Shown here in pieces: positions 33,824-43,004 of a DNA stretch of 64,000 nt. The notes beneath the pieces were generated by a model. The model saw nothing but the letters and a program-made list of their open reading frames with translations, was not told the origin of the DNA and ran no database searches. Both the position numbers and the translations under genes were made by a program. Position 1 is the stretch's first letter, and each line of letters opens with the position of its first letter. Source of the stretch: Rhodospirillum sp047263945 (lineage in GTDB: Bacteria; Pseudomonadota; Alphaproteobacteria; Rhodospirillales; Rhodospirillaceae); NCBI RefSeq assembly GCF_047263945.1, contig NZ_JBLAVB010000014.1, positions 32,407 to 96,406 on the forward strand, written 5' to 3'.

Positions 33824-35571
33824 GTTGTGCTGCCCTTCGCGTCTTCCGCCTCACATTGGTCATATGGTCCTCGGACCGAACGGCCTCCCCGCCCCTCCAC
33901 GACCCGCCCAGCCTCAAGCCAGACCACCCGGCCTGCCGCGCGCAGGGTGTCGGGCCGGTGGGCGATGGTCAGCACCGTGCGCCCGACCGTCAGCCGACCC
34001 AAAGCGTCCAGCACGGCGGCCTCGCTCTCCCCATCCAGGCTGGCGGTGGGTTCATCCAGCAGCAACAGGGGCGCGTCCCGCAAAAATGCCCGGGCCAAGG
34101 CAAGGCGCCGGACCTGTCCGCCCGACAGGCGGTTTCCCCCCTCACCGATGGCTTGGTGGTAGCCCTCCGGCAGGGACCGGATAAAGTCATGGGCATTGGC
34201 CTGCCGGGCGGCCTCCTCCACCGCCTCCAAGGGCGCATCCGGGCGGCCCAGGCGAATGGCATCGGCAACGGAGCCCTGGAACAGGTGGGGCCGCTGGGGG
34301 ACCCAGGCCAGGGAGCGCCGCCAGTCCTCGACGGAGAGTCCCCCCAGGGGACAGCCATCGACCAACACCCGCCCAGCCGAGGGCTCGACGAAGCGGAGCA
34401 GCAGGTTGACCAGGGTGCTTTTGCCGGCACCGCTCGGTCCGGCCAAGGCGACATGCTCCCCCGGCGAAAGGGCGAAGGTCGCACCCGTCAGCCCCTTCAC
34501 CCCGTTGTCATAGGTCACGGCCACCTCCTCGAAAGACAGCCCTACCGGCTTGGTCGCACGGTAGGCTGCCCCCTGAATGGCGCGCGCGGGGCGCGGGCGG
34601 TTGAGCAGAGCAATCATGCCATCCGCCGCGCCGATGGCTTCCATGCGGGCGTGGTAATGGACACCCAAGCTGCGCAGGGGCAAATAGAATTCGGGGGCGA
34701 GCAGCAGAATGAACAGGCCCCGGTGAAACTCCATCTCCCCCCAGAACAGGCGGAAACCGATAAAGACGGCGATCAGCGCAATGGACACCGTCGCCAGGAA
34801 CTCCAGAACCAGGGAAGAAAGGAAGGCCACCCGCAGAACTTTCATGGTGTCCTTCCGGTAAGCCTCGGCCATGCGCGAAACGGTTTCGGCCTCCCGTCGG
34901 CTGGCGTTGAAAAGTTTTAGGGTGCTCAAGCCCTGGATGGCATCGAGGAAGCGGGCGCCCATGCGCGTCAACCGCGCCCATTGCCGCTGATTCAGACGCT
35001 CGGCCCCCTTGCCGATGAGGATCATGAAAAAGGGGATCAGGGGCGCGGTCAGAGCCAGTACCAGGGCCGAGATCCAATCCAAGGGGATGACCGCAGCCAG
35101 AACGGCCAGGGGAATGAGAACCGTGGTGATCATCGCTGGAAGGAAGCGGGCGAAATAGCCCTCCAGAGCCTCGACACCCTCAACCAGAGAGGTGGCCAAA
35201 GCCCCCACCTTCTCTCCCCCCATCCCCACCGGACCCAGGGCGCGGGCCTGATCAAGCAACTCGGTCCGCACCGCCGTCCCCACCCGCTGGGCCATGGCGA
35301 AGGCCACCCGCTCCCCGCTCCAGGTCAAAACCGCACGGAGCAGGAAAAGTCCGAGCAGCCCCCAAAACCGGGGCCAAAGGGCCTCCAGCGGAATGTCGCG
35401 GAACAGGGCTGCCTCGGCGATGGAAGCCACCAGCCAAGCCTGGGGAATGAGCAACGCGCCATTGCAGGTCGCGATCAAAACCGTCACCGGAAACAGGCCT
35501 CCCGCCAGGGGGCGCCGGGACTTCAGGAAGGCGGCGGCGGTGGGCTGTGGGTCGGGTAGGGGGTTGGGCAT
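33820..35571 (-). CDS. cydD: Thiol reductant ABC exporter subunit CydD
   Basis: 583 residues. The exporter membrane domain begins after about 20 residues (LAGGLFPVTVLIATCNGALLIPQAWLVASI) and the ATPase has GPSGAGKSTLVNLLL, Q-loop WVPQRPHLFQGSVADAI, signature NRLSGGQVRRLALARAFL and LLLLDEPTASLDGE. It pairs with CydC. It lies 72 bases downstream of cydX and is coupled to cydC. There is nothing unusual in length or motifs. Confidence 0.9.
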   Translation of the reverse strand: MPNPLPDPQPTAAAFLKSRRPLAGGLFPVTVLIATCNGALLIPQAWLVASIAEAALFRDIPLEALWPRFWGLLGLFLLRAVLTWSGERVAFAMAQRVGTAVRTELLDQARALGPVGMGGEKVGALATSLVEGVEALEGYFARFLPAMITTVLIPLAVLAAVIPLDWISALVLALTAPLIPFFMILIGKGAERLNQRQWARLTRMGARFLDAIQGLSTLKLFNASRREAETVSRMAEAYRKDTMKVLRVAFLSSLVLEFLATVSIALIAVFIGFRLFWGEMEFHRGLFILLLAPEFYLPLRSLGVHYHARMEAIGAADGMIALLNRPRPARAIQGAAYRATKPVGLSFEEVAVTYDNGVKGLTGATFALSPGEHVALAGPSGAGKSTLVNLLLRFVEPSAGRVLVDGCPLGGLSVEDWRRSLAWVPQRPHLFQGSVADAIRLGRPDAPLEAVEEAARQANAHDFIRSLPEGYHQAIGEGGNRLSGGQVRRLALARAFLRDAPLLLLDEPTASLDGESEAAVLDALGRLTVGRTVLTIAHRPDTLRAAGRVVWLEAGRVVEGRGGRSVRGPYDQCEAEDAKGSTT

Positions 35572-35643
35572 GAAGAGAACCAGTTCACCGGAAAGAAGAC
35601 CGGCTCCCCCCTGGTGACGGGGGAGCCGGGTATGGAGTTTGGA

Positions 35644-35784
35644 TCAGGAGCGCTGGGTCGGCTTCGATCCGGCCCCGTCCTTGGAGGCGCCATTGAAGGC
35701 CTGTTCCGCCTCGTACCACATGGCGTTAATCACGCCGAACGACAGGGCAGCAGTCAGGCCAAGGATCCAGGTGAAGTACCACAT
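35644..35784 (-). CDS. cydX: Cytochrome bd oxidase small subunit CydX (46 residues)
   Basis: A short gene on the minus strand: ATG at 35784, stop at 35644-35646, preceded by AAAGGAAC 10 bases upstream. The protein starts MWYFTWILGLTAALSFGVIN and continues AMWYEAEQAF, which is the CydX/YbgT signature: one membrane helix beginning MWYF.W.LG and a conserved acidic E near residue 25. CydX stabilises the CydAB haem centre. Its place between cydB and cydD in the same orientation settles the call. A repeat unit (35870-35965) has inserted between cydB and cydX. Confidence 0.92.
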   Translation of the reverse strand: MWYFTWILGLTAALSFGVINAMWYEAEQAFNGASKDGAGSKPTQRS

Positions 35785-35869
35785 ATCTTAGAGTTCCTTT
35801 CAAATTCAATCCGTTAAGCATCCGGCAACCGGAAAATCCACAGAATCAGGACCGTATCTCGTCATTTTT

Positions 35870-35965
35870 GGGCCAGGGATCCGGGGCCTTTCGGCCAGTA
35901 AATGCCTGGGGTCTGGGGCCTTTCGGCCCCAGTGGGGGACGGGGCAAAGCCCCGTGACGGAATCC
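35870..35965. repeat. Dispersed repeat (GGGGCCTTTCGGCC type) inside the cyd cluster
   Basis: Two tandem pieces CCGGGGCCTTTCGGCCAG and CTGGGGCCTTTCGGCCCCAG precede GACGGGGCAAAGCCCCGTGA. The same modules occur at 16816-16900 and, inverted, at 54230-54312. It separates cydB from cydX and may form strong hairpins in the polycistronic mRNA. Confidence 0.7.
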
Positions 35966-36020
35966 CCCCTCCTGCCGTGTCCCCTGCGGAAAATCAGGTC
36001 ACAGGTTTCCACCCGCTGTT

Positions 36021-37175
36021 CTAATAGGCCGAATGGGAGCGGGCTTGGATGTCCTCAACCGTGACCTTCCCCCACATGCGGGTGTAGCACCACACCGTGT
36101 AGGACAGGACAATCGGCAAAAAGATCACCACGGCCCAGAACATGACCGTCAAGGTCAGATGACTCGACGGCGCATCCCAGATGGTCAGACTCGATCGCGG
36201 ATCGATGCTGGAGGGCATGATGAAGGGGAACATGGACAGCCCCGCAGTCCCCACGATCCCCGCCATGCCCAGGCCGCTGGTGACGAAACCCAAACCCGGA
36301 CGATTCAGGCGGGACAGCAGGACCGTCAAGGCAATCCCGGCCAATCCAACGATGGGAGCCAGCATGGCGATGGGATAGGCCGCGTAGATGTCCAGCCAGG
36401 CGCCGGGCGCCCTGACCACCTCCTTGGCCAGCGGATTGGGCAAGGCGTCCAAGGCAGGTTGGGAGACGATCCGATAGCCGTCAATGCCATAAGCCACCCA
36501 AACACCCCCCAGGGCAAAGCCCACGAAGGCAATGGCCCCCATGATCCCCACCGCCGCTTTGGCCCGCGAAGACAGCGGGTCTGCGGTGCGGATTTGCAGC
36601 CAGACGGCGCCATGCATGGTCAACATGGCAAAACTGATCACCCCGGCCAACAGGGCGAAGGGGTTGAGCAGCGGCAGCAGGGCCGTGAACAGCGCCCCCT
36701 GGTAATACACGCGCAGCAGGTCGTCCAAATGGAAGGGCACGCCCTGCAACAGGTTGCCGAAAGCCACGCCGAAAATCAGCGAGGGCACCGCCCCACCGGC
36801 GAAAAGCCCCCAGTCCCAAGCCCGGCGCCAGCGGGCGTCGCCGATTTTGGACCGGTAGTCGAAACCCACGGGCCGGAAGAACAGGGCGAACAACACCAAT
36901 AGCATCGCCATATAGAAGCCCGAGAAGGCGGCGGCGTAGACCGCAGGCCAGGCAGCGAAGATGGCCCCCCCTGCGGTAATCAGCCAGACTTGGTTGCCGT
37001 CCCAATGGGGGCCGACGGTGTTGATCATCACCCGCCGTTCCTCGTCGGTCTTGCCAAGGAAGGGCAGCAGGCTGCCCACCCCCATATCCATGCCATCGGT
37101 GATGGCGAAGCCGATCAGCAGGGTGCCGACCAGGATCCACCAGATGAATTTGAGAACCTCATAATCGAGAATCAT
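36021..37175 (-). CDS. cydB: Cytochrome bd ubiquinol oxidase subunit II
   Basis: 384 residues with nine or so membrane helices. Conserved CydB pieces: FIWWILVGTLLIGFAITDGMDMGVG at the start, GPHWDGNQVWLITAGGAIFAAWP, FRPVGFDYRSK and the C-terminal WCYTRMWGKV. CydB pairs with CydA in the quinol-oxidising terminal oxidase with high oxygen affinity. It starts 15 bases after cydA. The protein is full length. Confidence 0.94.
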   Translation of the reverse strand: MILDYEVLKFIWWILVGTLLIGFAITDGMDMGVGSLLPFLGKTDEERRVMINTVGPHWDGNQVWLITAGGAIFAAWPAVYAAAFSGFYMAMLLVLFALFFRPVGFDYRSKIGDARWRRAWDWGLFAGGAVPSLIFGVAFGNLLQGVPFHLDDLLRVYYQGALFTALLPLLNPFALLAGVISFAMLTMHGAVWLQIRTADPLSSRAKAAVGIMGAIAFVGFALGGVWVAYGIDGYRIVSQPALDALPNPLAKEVVRAPGAWLDIYAAYPIAMLAPIVGLAGIALTVLLSRLNRPGLGFVTSGLGMAGIVGTAGLSMFPFIMPSSIDPRSSLTIWDAPSSHLTLTVMFWAVVIFLPIVLSYTVWCYTRMWGKVTVEDIQARSHSAY

Positions 37176-37190
37176 CGTCCTGTGCTCCTG

Positions 37191-38774
37191 TTATTCGGCG
37201 GGGGCGAAGTTGGCGGGGGATGTTTCCCCATGATACCGACCTGTCCCTAAAGAGGCGGGGCCCTTTCGGGCGAACTTGACCATCAGGTAAATCTCGATGA
37301 CCAGGAGGAAGGTGTAGAAGCCGATGAAACCGGCGAGGCTGAAGATCAGGTCTCCTGTGGTCAGGCTGGAGGTCGCGAGGAAGGTCGGCAGGATCTCGCC
37401 GATGGCCCAGGGTTGGCGGCCATATTCAGCGACAAACCAGCCCAGTTCGCAGGCCAACCAGGGCATGGGAATGCACCAGAGCAAGGCCCGTTGCAGCCAT
37501 ACCTGCTTGTCGATGGTCCGTTTGAGGGTGAAATAGAAGGACGCGGCGATCAACGCCAGCATGGTGAAGCCAAAGAGCACCATGATCCGGAATCCCCAGA
37601 ACACGGGCGCCACTGCGGGAATGCTGTCCTTGGCCGCAGCCACGATCTGGGCATCGGTGGCATCGACCACCTTGTCGGTCTGAGCCTTGAGCAACAGCCC
37701 ATAACCCAGATCGGCCTTATGCTGCTCAAACCGGGCAAGAGTCTCGGCAGAAGTGTCCCCCTCCCGCAACTTCAACAGGTCTTCATAGGCGACCATGCCC
37801 GAGCGGATGCGCGTTTCATTATGGGCCACCAAATCCCGAATGCCGGTGACTTGCTTGTCAGTGGACCGGGTGGCGATGAGCCCCATGAGATAGGGGATTT
37901 TCACCGCGTAGTCGGTCTCCTGGGTTTTGTCATTGGGCAACCCGAACAGGGTAAAGTCGGCGGGGGCGGGCTGGGTTTCGTATTCGGCCTCGATGACCGC
38001 GAGCTTGACTTTCTGCACGTCGCCCAGCTCGTAACCGCTTTCATCCCCCAACACGATCACCGACAGGGCCGCCGCCAGACCGAAGCCCGAGGCGATGGCG
38101 ATGGAGCGCTTGGCGAATTCCATGTCCCGGCGTTTCAGCAGGTAGAAGGCGCTGATTCCAAGCACGAACATGGAGGCCGTGACATAGCCCGCCGCGACCG
38201 TATGGACGAACTTCACCTGGGCCACGGGATTGAGCACCAGATCCGCAAAGCTGGTCATTTCCATGCGCATGGTCTCGTAGGAGAACTCGGCCCCCACGGG
38301 ATTTTGCATCCAGCCATTGGCCACCAGGATCCACAGGGCCGAAAGGCTTGACCCCAGGGCGGTGAAGAAGGTCACCGCCAAATGTTGGCGCTTGGTCAGC
38401 TTGTCCCACCCCAGGAAGAACAGGCCGATGAAGGTGGATTCCAGGAAGAAGGCCATCAGGCCCTCAATGGCCAATGGGGCGCCAAAAATGTCGCCCACAT
38501 AATGGGAGTAATAGGACCAGTTGGTGCCGAACTGAAACTCCATGGTCAGGCCGGTGGTCACTCCCAGGGCAAAGTTGATGCCGAACAGCTTGCCCCAGAA
38601 CTTGGTCATGTCCCGGTAGACTTCCTGACCGGTCATCACATAGACCGACTCCATGATGAACAGGATCCAGGACAACCCCAGGGTCAGGGGAACGAAAAGA
38701 AAGTGATAGAGGGCCGTCGCGGCGAATTGCCAGCGCGATAGCTCCACGAATAACGGATCAATGGTGGGTTCCAT
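37191..38774 (-). CDS. cydA: Cytochrome bd ubiquinol oxidase subunit I
   Basis: 527 residues. The N-terminal helix LSRWQFAATALYHFLFVPLTLGLSW contains the haem-ligand His. GRQPWAIGEILPT near the C-terminus is the signature of bd oxidases; the Q-loop lies near residues 250-380. It carries haems b558, b595 and d and reduces oxygen at low tension without proton pumping. First gene of the cydABX-DC cluster; the promoter should lie in 38775-38926. Together with TMAO respiration it indicates growth at low oxygen. Confidence 0.95.
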   Translation of the reverse strand: MEPTIDPLFVELSRWQFAATALYHFLFVPLTLGLSWILFIMESVYVMTGQEVYRDMTKFWGKLFGINFALGVTTGLTMEFQFGTNWSYYSHYVGDIFGAPLAIEGLMAFFLESTFIGLFFLGWDKLTKRQHLAVTFFTALGSSLSALWILVANGWMQNPVGAEFSYETMRMEMTSFADLVLNPVAQVKFVHTVAAGYVTASMFVLGISAFYLLKRRDMEFAKRSIAIASGFGLAAALSVIVLGDESGYELGDVQKVKLAVIEAEYETQPAPADFTLFGLPNDKTQETDYAVKIPYLMGLIATRSTDKQVTGIRDLVAHNETRIRSGMVAYEDLLKLREGDTSAETLARFEQHKADLGYGLLLKAQTDKVVDATDAQIVAAAKDSIPAVAPVFWGFRIMVLFGFTMLALIAASFYFTLKRTIDKQVWLQRALLWCIPMPWLACELGWFVAEYGRQPWAIGEILPTFLATSSLTTGDLIFSLAGFIGFYTFLLVIEIYLMVKFARKGPASLGTGRYHGETSPANFAPAE

Positions 38775-38926
38775 AGGGAACGCTCCTTGAGTGTCCGGAC
38801 AACCGCGAGCGCCCAGGCCCCTCCCTCCATTTCGGAGGAGGAGGGCTACGGGTTCGGGAACCGGATAGGAAAAGCGTGAAGCCGGTCACAGGGACCGGAG
38901 AGAACGGGACCGTCAACGCGGTCCGA

Positions 38927-39367
38927 TCAGGCGGGGACCGGAGGAGCCCGAGCCGCCCGAACGGTCAGGAAGGCCCGCAATTGGGGACGTTCGACCGCAG
39001 GAACCGGCGCCAAACCCAAGCGAACCGGGATCAGTCCCCAAACCATCAGCGAGACGAGGAACAAAACCGCCGAGAAGGACGCGTTCCCCATCATCGGCAA
39101 GCACATCAAACAAAGGCCCGGATCCTGGATGGCCCCCCGACTTCCCGTTCCGCCGTCAACACTGGGATCGACAATCGTGAAGCCGGTTCCGCTACAAATG
39201 ACCAGGGGGCCGCCAAAGCCAAGAGAGTCCGTTCCAACGGCGGGCAAACCCAAGCCACCAAACCCACCCAGCCCCAACAGAAAGGCCATGCACAGCACAC
39301 CCATCCAAGCTGCGAAACGTGCGCGGCCTCGGGGTCTGCTCAGCTTATGGAAGGCGGTTCGGACCAT
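38927..39367 (-). CDS. Small membrane protein, DUF2946-like
   Basis: 146 residues. One helix near the N-terminus (RFAAWMGVLCMAFLLGLGGF) and one near the C-terminus (FSAVLFLVSLMVWGLIPVRLGL) flank a periplasmic part with PLVICSGTG and CLMCLPMM. The ICS...CxxC layout is like DUF2946 proteins, small possible metal-related membrane proteins found near copper or TonB genes. The assignment is by pattern only. It lies upstream of cydA on the same strand with 152 bases between, so it could be cotranscribed. Confidence 0.55.
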   Translation of the reverse strand: MVRTAFHKLSRPRGRARFAAWMGVLCMAFLLGLGGFGGLGLPAVGTDSLGFGGPLVICSGTGFTIVDPSVDGGTGSRGAIQDPGLCLMCLPMMGNASFSAVLFLVSLMVWGLIPVRLGLAPVPAVERPQLRAFLTVRAARAPPVPA

Positions 39368-39540
39368 TGGGTTTCCCTTTGGGAATCCTGCGTTTTCTCT
39401 GTCCTTAGGGGTAGGCCTGAACCCTACGCCACTGCATTGCGGATCGTCAATCCCGCTTCAGGGAAAGGGGTTTCCGCGTCAACTTCCACATTCTTTTAGT
39501 GGGTATTTTCCAACCGATGCCCTTACCTGAGGTCCGGCAC

Positions 39541-40545
39541 TCACGGCAACAGAAAGCCCTTTGTGTAGGGCTCCTCGTCATAGAGGAACACCGTATTGAT
39601 CCCCGTCACCCAGGCTGATCCGGCGACGCTGGGGATGATCCCGGTCCGATCGCCCAGGGCCGCCTCGGCCTCCACCCGGCCATGGAACAGGCTTCCGATG
39701 ATGCTTTCATGGACGAAGTCGTCTCCCGGCTTGAGCTCCCCCCGGGCGGTGAGTTGCGCCATGCGCGCCGAGGTCCCCGTACCGCAAGGGCTGCGGTCCA
39801 CGCCTCGATCCCCGTAGAACACAGCGTTCCGCGCACTGGCACCCTGGCCGCGAGGTCTGCCGGTCCACATGACATGGGACAGCCCCCGGATGTCCGAGTT
39901 CTCCGGATGGACGATATCGTCATAGGCCTCGTTCACCAGACGGCGGATGACGGGACTGAAGCGCTGAATATCCATCACCGACAGATCGTCCAGGTCCGTG
40001 TAACCGGTCTGGGGCTCGATGATGGCGTAGAAATTGCCCCCATAGGCGATGTCAAAGGTCAGCGGTCCCAGACCCGGCACCTCCACATGGTAGCCCGTGC
40101 CATGCAGGTAGCTGGCAATATTGCGGATGCGCACACTGGTAACCTTATCCCCCTCGGTCTCGTAGCGGGCCTCCACCACCCCGGCGGGGACATCCAGGCG
40201 GAGCACCCCCTGCTCCCGAGGGCGGACCAGCCCATGCTCCAGGGCAACCGTCACCGTACCAATCGTGCCATGGCCGCACATGGGCAGGCAGCCGCTGGTC
40301 TCGATGAACAGGATCGCAATGTCGCAATCGGGACGGGTCGGCGGATAGAGGATAGAGCCGCTCATGGCGTCATGGCCCCGGGGTTCGAACATCAATCCGG
40401 TGCGAACCCAATCAAATTCCCTCAGGAAATGGGCACGCTTCTCCATCATGGTCGCCCCCTCCAGCAGGGGCCCCCCGCCGGAGACCAAACGGACGGGATT
40501 GCCACAGGTATGGGCGTCGATGCAGGAAAAGGTATGGCGGGCCAT
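39541..40545 (-). CDS. 4-hydroxyproline 2-epimerase (proline racemase family)
   Basis: 334 residues. The family has two catalytic cysteines, seen here in PMCGHGTIG and in DRSPCGTGTSARMA, so it is an epimerase rather than the dehydratase form (which has Thr at the second site). RLVSGGGPLLEGATMMEKR and SGSILYPP are typical of hydroxyproline epimerases. It converts trans-4-hydroxy-L-proline to cis-4-hydroxy-D-proline in the cytoplasm. The neighbours, a D-amino acid dehydrogenase-like FAD enzyme and a GntR regulator, make up the next step and the control of this pathway. Confidence 0.9.
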   Translation of the reverse strand: MARHTFSCIDAHTCGNPVRLVSGGGPLLEGATMMEKRAHFLREFDWVRTGLMFEPRGHDAMSGSILYPPTRPDCDIAILFIETSGCLPMCGHGTIGTVTVALEHGLVRPREQGVLRLDVPAGVVEARYETEGDKVTSVRIRNIASYLHGTGYHVEVPGLGPLTFDIAYGGNFYAIIEPQTGYTDLDDLSVMDIQRFSPVIRRLVNEAYDDIVHPENSDIRGLSHVMWTGRPRGQGASARNAVFYGDRGVDRSPCGTGTSARMAQLTARGELKPGDDFVHESIIGSLFHGRVEAEAALGDRTGIIPSVAGSAWVTGINTVFLYDEEPYTKGFLLP

Positions 40546-40590
40546 GGGATGGACTCCGGTCAGGCAGGGGGGAAGAGCGGGGACAGGAGA

Positions 40591-41862
40591 TCAGGAGGCA
40601 AAACGCTCAACAATAAACGGCGCCGGGTTAAAGGGCATCTCCCCGCCGGTGGCCAGCGCCGCGATCATGGCTGCGGTCCCCGGCGCATTGGTCAGCCCCA
40701 AATGCCCATGCCCGAAGGCCAACAGCACGCCCTTGGGGTCGGCGGGGTGACGCCCGATCACCGGTAGACTATCGGGAGTGGACGGCCGATGGCCCATCCA
40801 CTGGACGGCGCCGTCCTCCTTCACCCCAGGCACCAGGCGTCGGGCCAAGGTCAGCAGGACCGACGAGCGCCTATAGTTGGGAGGCGCCTGCGTCCCGGCG
40901 AATTCCGCAGCACCGCCAACCCGCAGGCCCACGGCCAAGGGAGTGAGCACGAATTTGCCCTCGGCGGAGGTGATGGGATGGTTCAAGGTGATCCCCGGCA
41001 TCGGCAGGGTGGTGTTATAGCCCCGCTCGCTTTCCAGCAACACCGGTGCACCCAGGGCTTCGCAAAGGGGTTTTGACCAGACGCCGCCCGCGAGCACCAC
41101 CTGGGTTCCCGTGAGGATCCGACCATCGGTGAGACGAAGGCGGCGCGCCTTGCCGTCCTTCTCGATGGCAGCGACCTCCCCGTTTTCCAGTATCACCCCC
41201 AGGCGCTGGGCATAGGCGACCAGCTTCAAGACAATGCGATAGGGGTCGGTCACATGGGCCCAGCGGGGGAAACGCACCGCGCGCGCAAAACGGGGCGCCA
41301 AATCAGGCTCAAGCTCCGCCAACTCGGCAGCGGTCAAGATCTGGTGAGGCACTCCATGGCGCGCCTTCAGCTCCCGGTCTTCGGCATCGGCCTGGAAGGC
41401 GGCCTCGGTCTCGTAAACGGTCAGGCTGCCCTTGGTGGTGAACTGATCGGAAATCCCGGCCCGCTCTGCCAAGCCGGGCCAGAGCTCCCAACTTGCCTGC
41501 GACAGGGGTGCAAGCCCCGCCGTCAGCCGCGCCACGGTCTCCTTCCGGCCTGTGGCAAGAAACCGCAGGAACCAGGGCAGAGCCTTGGGCAGATGGGCCG
41601 GGCGCAAAGACAGGGGCCCCAGGGGATCAAGCAACCATCGGGGCACCTTCCACAGCATCCCCGGTGCCGCCATGGGGGTGATCTCACTCGCCGCCAGACA
41701 CCCCGCGTTGCCCTTGCTGGCCTCGTTCCCCGGCGGACCCCGGTCCACCAGGGTCACCGTCAACCCCACCTCACGCAAGGCAATGGCACAGCACACACCG
41801 ATGATTCCCGCACCAATCACCAGAACGCCCTCAGGCGTCCCCCCCTCCGAGGATTTTCCCAT
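40591..41862 (-). CDS. FAD-dependent D-amino acid (D-hydroxyproline) dehydrogenase
   Basis: 423 residues of the DadA/DAO fold. The FAD site is VLVIGAGIIGVCCAIALREVGLTVTLVDRG; the C-terminal FAD contact is HLGLTNAPGTA, and WMGHRPSTPDSLPVIGR is characteristic of DadA-like enzymes. In hydroxyproline degradation such an enzyme oxidises cis-4-hydroxy-D-proline to an imine. It is 45 bases upstream of the epimerase gene on the same strand, which supports that role over general D-alanine oxidation. The 176-base gap upstream has a GC-rich hairpin region and ATGGATACTGGATCCAAT, a possible operator. Confidence 0.85.
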   Translation of the reverse strand: MGKSSEGGTPEGVLVIGAGIIGVCCAIALREVGLTVTLVDRGPPGNEASKGNAGCLAASEITPMAAPGMLWKVPRWLLDPLGPLSLRPAHLPKALPWFLRFLATGRKETVARLTAGLAPLSQASWELWPGLAERAGISDQFTTKGSLTVYETEAAFQADAEDRELKARHGVPHQILTAAELAELEPDLAPRFARAVRFPRWAHVTDPYRIVLKLVAYAQRLGVILENGEVAAIEKDGKARRLRLTDGRILTGTQVVLAGGVWSKPLCEALGAPVLLESERGYNTTLPMPGITLNHPITSAEGKFVLTPLAVGLRVGGAAEFAGTQAPPNYRRSSVLLTLARRLVPGVKEDGAVQWMGHRPSTPDSLPVIGRHPADPKGVLLAFGHGHLGLTNAPGTAAMIAALATGGEMPFNPAPFIVERFAS

Positions 41863-42038
41863 GCCTAAGTCCTTTTATATGCCTCACGCCAGTCCGCTCC
41901 GCGGACGGCTCCGGCGGGGCGGGCTTCGCCCGGCGCCCCGTCGGGCGCTTGGGGGGAGATCCCTCAAGCCCCCCATAATGGATACTGGATCCAATGGAGT
42001 CCATCTATTCCAATGGGATGCCCTCTGACGAAGGCAGT

Positions 42039-42716
42039 CTAGTCCTTGCCGTAGTTTTCCCGCAGGACCGCCACCAGTTCCGCCGCGGCTGTCTGGATAT
42101 GTTCGGCCACTGCGGCAGCGCAGGCCTGTGCATCACCGTCCCGGGCCAGCTTCAGGATATCCCGATGCTCCACCCGGGATTTCTGGGCGCCATCGGTCAG
42201 ACTGATCTGCATGCGTGTGTAGCGGTCGACCCGGCGGCGGAGGCTTTCAACAATGGCCAAGGTCTGGGACCGGTTCGCGGGGATCAGGAAATGTTGGTGG
42301 AAATCCCAGTTCAACTCCCCCCAGCGTTTGACATCCCCCGCCTCCAGCGCCGCATCGTAGCCATCCAGGATCCTTTCGGCCTCATCCAAGTCTGCCGGAG
42401 ACATCTGCGGCAGAGACAGAGTCAAAAGATGGGGTTCCAGGATGGATCGGATTTCGAAGATCTCAGTGATCTCCGACAGGGAGAGGGCCGCCACCACGGA
42501 ACTTCGGTGGGCTTGGCCGATGATCAACCCTTCGGCCTCCAACTGGCGCAAGGCCTCGCGCACGGGGATGCGGCTGACGTCGTATTGCTTGGCCAGGGCA
42601 TCCTGACGCAGTTGCGTGCCCTCCGCGATCTGCCCATTCAGAATGGCCTCCCGCAGAATGGAGGTCAGGCCACTGGACATTGTCTGTCGATTCAAAGGGC
42701 TCGTCATAGCGCGCAT
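42039..42716 (-). CDS. GntR-family regulator with FCD domain
   Basis: 225 residues. N-terminal winged helix: ILREAILNGQIAEGTQLRQDALAKQYDVSRIPVREALRQLEAEGLI. The C-terminal FCD domain has IFEIRSILEPHLL, WDFHQHFLIPANR and EHRDILKLARDGD, with the Asp/His metal-site residues. FCD regulators respond to small carboxylates or amino acids. Upstream of the hydroxyproline genes on the same strand, it most likely controls them. An in-frame alternative start lies four codons into the protein. Confidence 0.88.
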   Translation of the reverse strand: MRAMTSPLNRQTMSSGLTSILREAILNGQIAEGTQLRQDALAKQYDVSRIPVREALRQLEAEGLIIGQAHRSSVVAALSLSEITEIFEIRSILEPHLLTLSLPQMSPADLDEAERILDGYDAALEAGDVKRWGELNWDFHQHFLIPANRSQTLAIVESLRRRVDRYTRMQISLTDGAQKSRVEHRDILKLARDGDAQACAAAVAEHIQTAAAELVAVLRENYGKD

Positions 42717-43004
42717 CGGACCCTGGTACGAGGGAACAACCTATACACTGGGGAATAGTGGATCCTTGAGCGCAGGTAAAGCATCCATTGGATCATCCTC
42801 CCCCGGCCCGAGCCCCCCAACTTGGGTCGGCCTGCTCCAAAGCCCGGTTTTGATGCCCAAAACCCAACCCTCTTTCCGCACCATTCAAACGAAAAAATCA
42901 CTGCAACCTCTGCCACTCAGCTCCGTTGGCCCTCCACGAGATGCGGAACCGGAGACCTCCGGATGTCGCCGAAATCAAAAGCAATAAGCTTTGGAGAATG
43001 ACCC

